DNA of 16,047 nucleotides from Promethearchaeota archaeon (GCA_014729055.1 WJKO01000424.1:1-16047); one strand, 5' to 3'. Positions 8,148-15,132 are shown, numbered from the stretch's first letter. Numbers and translations: made by a program. The notes: generated from the sequence alone by a model not told the origin.

Positions 8148-8741
8148 ATGATAGAATGGATTAATTTTATAGCCTTTCTTGTGAGTTATTTTCTATTTTT
8201 ATTTTTATATTTATTCAGCATTCAACCTATGAAGAGAGAGCAAAAACGGGGGGAGAAAGCTTGGGAAGAATGCAAAAAAATACGAATGATTTGTGGGATT
8301 TTTGAGATGACTACGTTAATAACGCTTCTCCTCTGGATTCCATTTCCTATTGACTCATTACATTGGAAGATTGCTGATTCATATGTTCCGTTGATAATTA
8401 TCACAATCATATTAATGATCCCTCTGACGTTAATTATGACAAAAGGCATAAAAGATGCGGGTTCTGAAACACTGATGCCGAGTAAAGAAACTGAAATGTA
8501 TGGGGGTATCTATGAGTATATAAGACATCCCCAAACATTGGGAGAATTTCCCATGTTTGTAGCTTTCGCATTATTAACGAATACATGGTTTTTAGTTATC
8601 TTGAATATCATAGTGATTTTGATTTATACGCCTATCATGGTTTATTTCGAAGAGAAGGATCTCACATTGAGATTCGGAGATAAATATAGAGAATATCAGA
8701 AAAGAACTGGTGCTCTATTTCCAAAATTCTGGAACAAATAA
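8148..8741 (+). CDS. Isoprenylcysteine carboxyl methyltransferase / PEMT-like membrane methyltransferase
   Basis: A 197-residue protein with about five membrane segments (3-25, 48-65, 78-98, 134-145, 147-166). The C-terminal half carries the ICMT/PEMT signature: GGIYEYIRHPQTLGE (119-133), then FEEKDLTLRFGDKYREY (167-183) and a closing GALFP. In the family the RHPxY-like segment and the EE pair with the FGxxY helix bind S-adenosylmethionine at the membrane surface. Here Gln129 is followed by Thr130 instead of the usual Tyr. Substrates of relatives include prenylated cysteine, phospholipid amines and other small membrane compounds, so the target cannot be told from sequence. The start ATG follows an AT-only stretch with no ribosome site, suggesting a leaderless or short-leader mRNA. 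The gene is divergent from the MoxR operon. Confidence 0.82.
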   Translation: MIEWINFIAFLVSYFLFLFLYLFSIQPMKREQKRGEKAWEECKKIRMICGIFEMTTLITLLLWIPFPIDSLHWKIADSYVPLIIITIILMIPLTLIMTKGIKDAGSETLMPSKETEMYGGIYEYIRHPQTLGEFPMFVAFALLTNTWFLVILNIIVILIYTPIMVYFEEKDLTLRFGDKYREYQKRTGALFPKFWNK

Positions 8742-8752
8742 AACTGGAACGA

Positions 8753-8807
8753 GCCGATATAAAATATATCATAAGTATTTTATACTTATAAAGTACATTC
8801 TATCGGC
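8753..8807. repeat. Nested inverted repeats, probable terminator of the methyltransferase gene
   Basis: Outer arms GCCGATA (8753-8759) and TATCGGC (8801-8807) enclose an inner 8-bp hairpin ATAAGTAT/ATACTTAT (8771-8778 with 8782-8789, loop TTT). It lies 12 bp after the stop codon. No long T run follows directly, so a regulatory or cruciform site is an alternative reading. Confidence 0.45.
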
Positions 8808-8901
8808 ATATAATCAAAAAATATATTTTTATTTATACATTAAACATATACAACGAATAATGATTAAATTATATCAATAAATAATTCAATAAATTAAGAA
8901 A

Positions 8902-10365
8902 ATGAGGTTTTTTGAGAAAGTTAATGATGTAGACGATAATTTTTATGAAAATTATCGAGTTCTTTGTGGAATAGAAGAAGAATTTTTTATAATCAATAGG
9001 AAAGGAAATCTCGTAAATGCTGCTGATAATTTAATGGTAGAAGCCGCAGATATTCTGAAAAATGACCAAGATCTTCTGCAGTCATTAAAGATAAAGATCC
9101 GGGGATTAGATGCTGAACCAAATCCTGCTCAGATCGAATATGTTACTCTGCCATTAAAGCCAGAAAATCTGAAAGAGGCAGTTCAAGCAGGAAGAGAATT
9201 GCTGATTAAAGCAGCTAAGGCAATTGGTGTGAAGATTCTTGCTCAGAGTCTTCATCCGATAGAGAGCGATCCACATCCAATTGTCGGAACTCATATCAAT
9301 GTATCGGTTCAGAAACAGAACAACCTAATGCTTCCAGATGAAGTAATGAATGTATATAACTATCTATGGAACTATCTACCAGAGATTATTGCAGTAACCG
9401 CTAATTCACCCATTTATCAAGGAAAAATCACTAATATTTCTAGTAATCGCTGTGCAAACAGCAATGTGCTGAAGGATAACGGGTTTGCTAAGATAAAAAC
9501 CCCCGATTACCAGCCATCACTGGTCACAAGAAGATATTATGGCAGGATGAGGTATCAGTTAAAGATTGGTAGCGGGGAAGATGAGTTCGAAAAGAAAGTA
9601 ATTGCTAATTCAAGAGGAGAACGGCTCGTTGATATTACACCAAGGGGGCCTTTTACCAATCTCGGAGATGATAAGGATGAATCTCCCACGAGAAACAGGG
9701 TCGAAGTAAGAATTGTTGATACGCAACAAGAGCTAGATGATGTGCTAGATATTGCCTACCTTTGCTGCCTTTCTGCATTACACGCTGTTGTTCTTGGTAT
9801 GTCCGGAAAAATCTTAGAGGATCCTTTTCATTATAAGAACTTAGAAAATGCTATTGCTCATGGTCGAAAAGCTCGTTTATTAAGGGATAATAACGTTAAA
9901 CAGCCAGTCAAAGAGAGTATTAGCGCTTGGATAGATGACATCTCAATATATCAAAATTATTTAAACGTGCATTTCAAACGCATAGATAAAGAACCATTTG
10001 AAAAGTCACGAGAACAAGCTCAGCTTTCCATTGAATATAAAACAAGGAAGATTGAAAAAATTCGGCAACAAGGGAAAATTAATGCAGTAGTAGTGCTGAA
10101 GAAAACGCGAATTATCAAAGATAATAATGGCAATAAATATAAAATTCCAAGCGGAAGACAAATCCATGGGCGCTTGTTGGCAGAATATGATCTTTCTTAT
10201 GAAGAAGAACATGGATTGATTACTTATTTCAACGCTATTAAAGTAACAAATTTTCTAAAAGTACAAGGTCTAAAGATCCGCTTGGAACCAGAGGATAAAA
10301 TAGTCTCAGTAAGAACACAGAGGCAAAGCCTTTTTGACCGATTGCTCGGAGGATTCCCCTTTTAA
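8902..10365 (+). CDS. GCS2-family glutamate-cysteine ligase-like (carboxylate-amine ligase)
   Basis: An ATP-grasp-unrelated glutamine-synthetase-fold ligase that joins the gamma-carboxyl of glutamate to an amine, via a gamma-glutamyl phosphate. Seen motifs: CGIEEEFFI (22-30, metal-binding glutamates), EPNPAQIEYVT (72-82), HPIVGTHINVSV (125-136), TANSPIYQGK (166-175) and RVEVRIVDTQ (266-275). These cover the ordinary ~370-residue domain. Residues ~380-487 are an extra basic C-terminal region absent from many bacterial YbdK-type members. The amine acceptor is unknown: cysteine is the classical one, but the family varies. The stop codon overlaps the start of the amidotransferase gene (TAATG), so both are made together. 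The gap upstream (160 bp) is AT-rich, with a possible TATA near 8864-8874 and no obvious ribosome site before the ATG. Confidence 0.85.
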   Translation: MRFFEKVNDVDDNFYENYRVLCGIEEEFFIINRKGNLVNAADNLMVEAADILKNDQDLLQSLKIKIRGLDAEPNPAQIEYVTLPLKPENLKEAVQAGRELLIKAAKAIGVKILAQSLHPIESDPHPIVGTHINVSVQKQNNLMLPDEVMNVYNYLWNYLPEIIAVTANSPIYQGKITNISSNRCANSNVLKDNGFAKIKTPDYQPSLVTRRYYGRMRYQLKIGSGEDEFEKKVIANSRGERLVDITPRGPFTNLGDDKDESPTRNRVEVRIVDTQQELDDVLDIAYLCCLSALHAVVLGMSGKILEDPFHYKNLENAIAHGRKARLLRDNNVKQPVKESISAWIDDISIYQNYLNVHFKRIDKEPFEKSREQAQLSIEYKTRKIEKIRQQGKINAVVVLKKTRIIKDNNGNKYKIPSGRQIHGRLLAEYDLSYEEEHGLITYFNAIKVTNFLKVQGLKIRLEPEDKIVSVRTQRQSLFDRLLGGFPF

Positions 10366-11258
10366 TGTCTAAGAATAACAAGAATAAAGATAATAGTTGT
10401 AAGAACGAAGAGAACATAAATTCAGAGACGAATTCTAATAAAAGTGGAGAAAATCTACCAATCAACGGGGACTATACTAACGAGACATGGGAAAAGAAGG
10501 AGGAGGAGAAGGAAAACGGATCCCAAATGCAAGATTCACGTAAAGAAGAAACGGATTATATCTGTTTAGTGAATAATTATCCGTTAGGTTCAGGAATTGA
10601 CCGAGTTTCGAGGATTGAAAAACTCATCACAGAATCCATAGCAGATGTGACACTAAAAAACGTGCATTATTCCCAATTTCATAAAGAATACATAGAAAAT
10701 GCCATAGGCATAATTCTAACAGGATCTGTGTTTAATGTCTCCAGTTTTTATTATGATGAAGGATTAAGAGGTCAATTCAAACCGCAATTTGATTTTCTTC
10801 TCAATGTAAAAGATATTCCCATACTTGGAATTTGTTTTGGATTACATTTAATTGCCTATTCATATGGTGCCCAAATCTGCAGAATGAGAAACCCTAATTG
10901 GGGCGAGAATATTATCAAGATACAGCTTGTTGAATCAGATGATTTGATCGACGATAAAGAGATTCCAGTTAACATATTTCACCGAGATTTCGTGCCAATA
11001 AATGATTTAAAGGTGCGGGAGAATTTCGAAATCATTAGCCAAACAACAATAGATAGGTATAAAATAGTTGAATATATGCGGCATAAAAATAAACCAATTT
11101 ATGCGGTGCAGTTTCATCCAGAAACCCATGAAAAAGATTGCTTTAAAACGACTAAATTTGATAGAGAACTCGCCAATAAAACCAGATTAGTTGGCGAGAA
11201 AATAATTGATCATTTCATCTGGCATTGCGTCTATTACAAAAATAAGTTGAAAAATTAA
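10365..11258 (+). CDS. Class I glutamine amidotransferase, possible gamma-glutamyl hydrolase
   Basis: A 297-residue protein whose triad-type amidotransferase domain starts near residue 65. The oxyanion region is LTGS (118-121), the nucleophile elbow is GICFG with Cys157, and the His/Glu pair is in VQFHPE (His251, Glu253). The enzyme hydrolyses a gamma-carboxamide bond of glutamine or a gamma-glutamyl compound. It starts on the last base of the ligase gene, so the pair is stoichiometrically coupled; by analogy with PuuA/PuuD-type logic it may deglutamylate what the ligase makes, or supply ammonia. The first ~64 residues are a low-complexity, Lys/Asn/Glu-rich tail with no fold. An internal ATG at 10527 sits ~20 bases after a GGAGGAGGAG run and would yield a tail-free form. 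Partner choice is inference; catalytic domain is clear. Confidence 0.85.
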   Translation: MSKNNKNKDNSCKNEENINSETNSNKSGENLPINGDYTNETWEKKEEEKENGSQMQDSRKEETDYICLVNNYPLGSGIDRVSRIEKLITESIADVTLKNVHYSQFHKEYIENAIGIILTGSVFNVSSFYYDEGLRGQFKPQFDFLLNVKDIPILGICFGLHLIAYSYGAQICRMRNPNWGENIIKIQLVESDDLIDDKEIPVNIFHRDFVPINDLKVRENFEIISQTTIDRYKIVEYMRHKNKPIYAVQFHPETHEKDCFKTTKFDRELANKTRLVGEKIIDHFIWHCVYYKNKLKN

Positions 11259-11275
11259 GAAAAATTTGTATCATA

Positions 11276-11285
11276 TTTTTAAATA
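11276..11285 (+). promoter_or_regulatory. TATA box for the structured RNA / SIR2-TPR-uS2 locus
   Basis: TTTTTAAATA is a near-ideal archaeal TATA element just 18 bp after the amidotransferase stop. Expected transcription start is about 11305-11312, shortly before the first arm of the RNA fold at 11327. It could drive the RNA alone or RNA plus the downstream gene. Confidence 0.55.
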
Positions 11286-11307
11286 GAAATTAAGATTTAT
11301 TTATGCA

Positions 11308-11540
11308 ATGTGATAAGTACTAGTATAAGCCCTAGCGTTCTTGTAAGCTGTGATGATTCGTCGCGGTAGAAGCAATAACTCACTCGGGAAGTTTGTTGTT
11401 AATTTTTACATTGCAATAAATGCAATCTAAAAATTCAAACTTCTAAACAATATGAACGCTAATATGGGATTAGCGTCCATTACCGAACTGGGTGCTCCAT
11501 TTCGGTAACATAAATTCGTTTGTAGGGCTTCCTTTTTTTT
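11308..11540 (+). ncRNA. Structured RNA of unknown class upstream of the SIR2-TPR-uS2 gene
   Basis: This 312-bp gap has no gene. Within it: closing helix AAGCCCTA (11327-11334) with TAGGGCTT (11523-11530); hairpin 1 at 11348-11355/11359-11366, 8 bp with G-U pairs; long hairpin 2 built from 11388-11395/11436-11443, 11401-11408/11428-11435 and 11410-11415/11421-11426, all exact; hairpin 3 ACGCTAAT/ATTAGCGT (11456-11463/11469-11476); hairpin 4 TTACCGAA/TTCGGTAA (11480-11487/11501-11508). A T8 run (11533-11540) follows the closing helix. The hairpin loops are GC-richer than surrounding DNA (ATGGG; CTGGGTGCTCCAT). The 5' end is placed from the TATA box. I could not match it to SRP RNA, RNase P RNA or tRNA. 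A long mRNA leader of the next gene is the main alternative. Confidence 0.65.
11523..11540 (+). terminator. Intrinsic-type terminator of the structured RNA
   Basis: The 3' arm of the closing helix (TAGGGCTT) is followed after CC by eight T residues, the form archaeal RNA polymerase uses for intrinsic stops. It lies 31 bp before the downstream ATG, so leak-through could still give that gene its mRNA. Confidence 0.5.
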
Positions 11541-11570
11541 CAAGAAAATAAATAATATTTTAAGAAAAAT

Positions 11571-14500
11571 ATGGTGATCAAATTGAATAACTCAGAAAAT
11601 GAAAGAAAATTCCTTTTATTTTCCCCCTATAAATCATCAGTAGAAAATTTAATTAAGAATTCTGATGAGTTCGCTTTTTTAGCAGGTGCTGGTGTGTCTA
11701 AACCCCCTCCATCGAATTTACCAACAGCACAAAACATTATCGATTCTCTTCTTGAAATAATGCTACCATCAGAAGAGAGAAAAAAAATAAGAGAACTATA
11801 TGGTCGGGATTTTCCTAAATTTGAAGAGATTCTGGGAATATTTAAGAAATTTTATGATAAAAAGGAAAAATTGTTTGATTATTTCGAGTATAATAAGATT
11901 CCAAACATTATACATTATTTCTTAGCCAAAATGATATTGAAAGGGCAATTTGTAGTAACAACAAATTTTGATTATTGTATAGAATCTGCTTTATTGGATC
12001 TTTTACCAGAAAAATTACATCGTGCAATTTTGGTCTTAATCACTAAACGCGATTTTAAGAAATTTAAAAATCCGCAAAAAACTGTCTCACGAGGTCGATA
12101 TCCTCTCTATAAAGTACATGGTTCTAAAAAGAATATTATCAATGGTTGGAGATCAAGGGATAGTATTATTAGCACAACAGAAGAATTAGGTAAAAATATA
12201 GAGCATAGCGGAATGACAAAAATTAAGGAATGCAAACATAAAGTATTGAAAAAAGTTACGCAAAATCGAACACTTATTGTATTAGGTTATTCAGGGAATG
12301 ATTCATTTGATGTTGGTCCCTTCTTGATGGAACAAAAGTTAATGAAAAAGATTATTTGGATCGAACATGAGGAAATTGATGATTATATAATAGAACGTGT
12401 AAATAAGATAGAAGATTTTCATTATTTATCTCAATTAAATCAGATTCAGTATTTTTTGGGTAATCTTACTTTGCATTCAGATATTCCAGTATTTCGTATT
12501 CGTTGCAATACGGCAGATTTTGTAAAAAAACATCTATGGTCATTATTCCTACCTGATCAAAAAAACATATTTAACAACAAATATAAGAGAATGCCTTTGG
12601 ATTTCGATGGATGGCTAAAGAAAGAATTTCACCATACCAAACCCGCGAAAAAGTATCGAAATGCATTAGATTTCTATATCGGCAAAGATAAAGATGAGGA
12701 AGTTGACCGATGTATAAAAATAGGTCTTGAGTTAGCGAAAAAAGACAATGATCTATTTTTACAAAGCAGCTTCTTGAATATGCAAGGTAATATCGCAACA
12801 AGCAAACGAGAATATGGTAAAGCATTGAGTAAATACCAAGAATCGCTTGAAATTGAGAATCAATTAAATAAAGGTGTTAACAAGAATAAAGCAATACGAT
12901 TAAAAAATATTGGGGAAGTATATTTCTATAAACTAAAAAATATTAGTTATTATGACTACACTGACTTTGATAAATATTTAGAGGAATGCGATGAATTAAA
13001 GCGAAAATCAATAGAAAGTCTGAGTCAAACACTTACACTATTTAAAAAATTAAGGGATGGAATGAATCAAGCCACAATATTGGGAGATTTAGGTGATTTG
13101 TATATCGATGAAAATAAGGTAAAATCGTTAGAATTCTATAAAAAATCACTATCAATCTCAAGAGCTGACGGGCTTCTTTATTCTGAACTTAAAGCTCTCA
13201 TTAAATTGGGAGAATATTATTATGGTGAATTTGATTTTGAAAGTTCTTTAAATTGTTTAAATCAAGCATATGTAATAGCTGAAAATTTAAGAGAGATTTT
13301 CGAAATCTTTGAAATCTTATTCTTATCAAGTAAAATCCAAATATATTATAAAAATTATATGGACGCTTTAAATCTAAATTATAAAGCATTAAGAATTATT
13401 AAAGTGGCTGAAAATACATTCATGAATAGCAGATGTATAACTGAGATTATACATTTGAATATTGTGCTTAAATATTACGAAAAATCTATGGATTATCTCC
13501 ATCAGCTAAAAAATATTTATTATAATCAAGATAAAAATGATAAATCTTTATTAAAATATCATTTCAACGTCATTATCTTGAACATAATAAAAAATAGACA
13601 GACTAAGGTTGCCACTGACCTTGATCACATAATCAGTATAGCAAATAATGCTAAAGATAATATGGATTTATTAGAGACTCTTAACAAACTTCATAATTAT
13701 AGCCGTTTATACTGGATCGAGATAGATCAATTCTTAAATTATCTCAATATGTTTAATCTTAGAATTAAAGATAATAAAAACAACAACATTTTAGGAAGCG
13801 TTAAAAAAGTGATCGGGATATCTATTGCTTTAGCGTATTTAAGAATTGGATTATTCAAACAATTTCTTGACACATTGCACAACTATGGAGATATTGATTT
13901 GGGGAAAAATAGTATTATTGGTCGCGATATAAATACTATGTTAAGAAGAATTAAGATCCTTATTGAAACAAAACACAATATTAACAATCAAGATTTTTTA
14001 TTTGAAGAAAATGTTGACGAAAAATATATTCATGATAAGGAAACGTTTTTATACAACGGAATTCATATCGGTTCTACTAAAAAAACAAAAGATATGGCAT
14101 CTAATATTTTAAGAGAGACATCATCTGGATTAAATATAATAAAAATTGACTCTACGAACGCGGGAATTAGAAAATCAGCAGAATTTTTATCAAAAATTGA
14201 ATTAAAAAACGTTTTAGTTTTTAGTAACGCTAAAGGGGCGAGATGTGGTATAATGAGCTTCTGTTACTTATTAGATTGTATTCAATATTTTCAGTATCAC
14301 AACGAAATTATAAAAGAAATCGTCGAAGAAAAACGACGGAAAGTCATCTGTGTAATTATTATCAACCCAAAAAGAGATTTACTCCTTTTAAAGGAAGCAC
14401 AGAAATTTAAGATCCCAGTAATTGCAATTACAAATACCGACGACACATTAAAAGGAATTGATTACTCTATCCCTGGTAATAATTCGGGTTATAGATCGAT

Positions 14501-14627
14501 TAGCACAATAATGTATTTATTATGTCAAGAAATCCTAAAAAAGAAACTCGGTATCACTAAGAATCTCAAACTCCGATTTAGTCCTGATGTTTTCAGCCAT
14601 TACCTATACAAATATTATACTGATTAA
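11571..14627 (+). CDS. SIR2-like NADase - TPR - ribosomal protein uS2-like fusion protein
   Basis: A 1018-residue protein (1014 if TTG 11583 is used) in three parts. (1) SIR2-like domain, ~20-290: FLAGAGVSKP (36-45), VVTTNFD (128-134) with Asn132, YKVHGS with His183, and VLGYSGND (237-244); Asn and His are the NAD-hydrolysing pair in defence SIR2 proteins. (2) Helical TPR-like region, ~385-720, with repeats such as YGKALSKYQESLEIE and SLEFYKKSLSIS. (3) uS2-like domain, ~824-990: GIHIGSTKKTKDM (830-842), SGLNIIKIDSTNAGIRKSA, then PVIAITNTDD and IPGNNSGYRSIS (967-978), which follow archaeal uS2 block by block. The usual uS2 PGTLTNP segment is missing. No membrane segment. Codon use is AT-rich like its neighbours. 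Role inferred: an NAD-depleting effector whose trigger or docking site involves the ribosome. Confidence 0.88.
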   Translation: MVIKLNNSENERKFLLFSPYKSSVENLIKNSDEFAFLAGAGVSKPPPSNLPTAQNIIDSLLEIMLPSEERKKIRELYGRDFPKFEEILGIFKKFYDKKEKLFDYFEYNKIPNIIHYFLAKMILKGQFVVTTNFDYCIESALLDLLPEKLHRAILVLITKRDFKKFKNPQKTVSRGRYPLYKVHGSKKNIINGWRSRDSIISTTEELGKNIEHSGMTKIKECKHKVLKKVTQNRTLIVLGYSGNDSFDVGPFLMEQKLMKKIIWIEHEEIDDYIIERVNKIEDFHYLSQLNQIQYFLGNLTLHSDIPVFRIRCNTADFVKKHLWSLFLPDQKNIFNNKYKRMPLDFDGWLKKEFHHTKPAKKYRNALDFYIGKDKDEEVDRCIKIGLELAKKDNDLFLQSSFLNMQGNIATSKREYGKALSKYQESLEIENQLNKGVNKNKAIRLKNIGEVYFYKLKNISYYDYTDFDKYLEECDELKRKSIESLSQTLTLFKKLRDGMNQATILGDLGDLYIDENKVKSLEFYKKSLSISRADGLLYSELKALIKLGEYYYGEFDFESSLNCLNQAYVIAENLREIFEIFEILFLSSKIQIYYKNYMDALNLNYKALRIIKVAENTFMNSRCITEIIHLNIVLKYYEKSMDYLHQLKNIYYNQDKNDKSLLKYHFNVIILNIIKNRQTKVATDLDHIISIANNAKDNMDLLETLNKLHNYSRLYWIEIDQFLNYLNMFNLRIKDNKNNNILGSVKKVIGISIALAYLRIGLFKQFLDTLHNYGDIDLGKNSIIGRDINTMLRRIKILIETKHNINNQDFLFEENVDEKYIHDKETFLYNGIHIGSTKKTKDMASNILRETSSGLNIIKIDSTNAGIRKSAEFLSKIELKNVLVFSNAKGARCGIMSFCYLLDCIQYFQYHNEIIKEIVEEKRRKVICVIIINPKRDLLLLKEAQKFKIPVIAITNTDDTLKGIDYSIPGNNSGYRSISTIMYLLCQEILKKKLGITKNLKLRFSPDVFSHYLYKYYTD
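11573..11579 (+). promoter_or_regulatory. Ribosome binding site that may move the start to TTG 11583
   Basis: GGTGATC is an exact complement of the archaeal 16S rRNA 3' tail. It overlaps ATG 11571 and stands 3 bases (6 from the GGTG core) before an in-frame TTG at 11583. The TTG is therefore the likelier start by ribosome-site logic; the ATG would only work on a leaderless-type mRNA. Confidence 0.5.
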
Positions 14628-14688
14628 ATTTAGATGAATTTCAATTACATCTAAATGTAATTGATTTAATAAATCCGAAATGGATTTA
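14628..14688. terminator. Overlapping hairpins between convergent genes
   Basis: ATTTAGATG/CATCTAAAT (14628-14636 with 14648-14656) competes with TCAATTAC/GTAATTGA (14641-14648 with 14657-14664), since the arms share bases. A third hairpin TAAATCC/GGATTTA (14670-14676 with 14682-14688) runs into the stop codon of the minus-strand gene. Likely a two-way termination region. Confidence 0.5.
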
Positions 14689-15132
14689 ATATACAATCCA
14701 TTCCGAGATTGAATTGTTTTCGGGTGATATTGTGTTTGCCCCTGTTGGTATATATTCACCTTCCACCTCAAATGTCCAATCACCTTTTAATCCATTAATC
14801 GAGGAAATAAAGAAAGAAACTGGGGTCCACCAATATATATCGTATTCAATGATGCAACATGAATTTACTAAATCAAACTCAGTCGTATAATGGTCATCTA
14901 AATCCACGTCCTTGAATTCAAGAACTGTTCCGTTATTGAAATCAATAATCAGTGTCAAATTACTCCTTTCTTCTGGCATATTTAGACGATTAGGATCTGA
15001 TGCCCAAGAATAGTCACTATGATCATTATTTCCATTTGAATTGTTGTTATATAATAAAATTACACCAGTCGCAAGTGATACTGCCGCTAAAACAACCAAA
15101 CAACTCAATATTTTTTTCGTGGACTTTTTCAT
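14686..15132 (-). CDS. Membrane-anchored extracellular protein with DUF4430-like domain
   Basis: A 148-residue protein: basic start (MKKSTKK), one membrane segment at about 8-28, an Asn/Gly/Ser-rich linker (29-57) and an outside domain (58-148). That domain reads like DUF4430, the transcobalamin C-terminal type beta-grasp fold: NLTLIIDFNNGT (58-69), a TTEFDLV helix start (83-89), FFISSING (107-114), then a W-F-E-V-E-G strand and a final aromatic ISEWIVY. The known family position of the central 'W...Y(V)NG' is kept in modified form (WTFEVEG). Two adjacent cysteines (92-93) may form a disulfide or bind a ligand. A TATA-like TTTTTAAAAATA lies ~27 bp upstream, so the mRNA is nearly leaderless. 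DUF4430 proteins are surface components, some with cobalamin links; no ligand can be claimed here. Confidence 0.75.
   Translation of the reverse strand: MKKSTKKILSCLVVLAAVSLATGVILLYNNNSNGNNDHSDYSWASDPNRLNMPEERSNLTLIIDFNNGTVLEFKDVDLDDHYTTEFDLVNSCCIIEYDIYWWTPVSFFISSINGLKGDWTFEVEGEYIPTGANTISPENNSISEWIVY

Noticed and set aside
11350..11356. Box C/D guide RNA (TGATGA)
   Set aside because: The hexamer lies inside an 8-bp hairpin and no CTGA box with the right spacing and terminal stem was found.
11327..11530. Miniature inverted-repeat transposable element
   Set aside because: The terminal inverted repeats are only 8 bp, there is no flanking target duplication, and the inner part is full of exact local hairpins, which fits an RNA better.
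11308..11540. Signal recognition particle RNA or RNase P RNA
   Set aside because: A UGUAA-like triplet context at 11342-11346 and, on the minus strand, CGAAATGGAGCA recall SRP RNA, but the helix 8 motif with its GGAA loop and GUCAG partner is absent; the RNase P GAGGAAAGUC and ACAGA-type elements are also not found.
12571..13389. Minus-strand open frames inside the TPR region
   Set aside because: Antisense shadows of the fusion gene; no start context or recognisable motifs.
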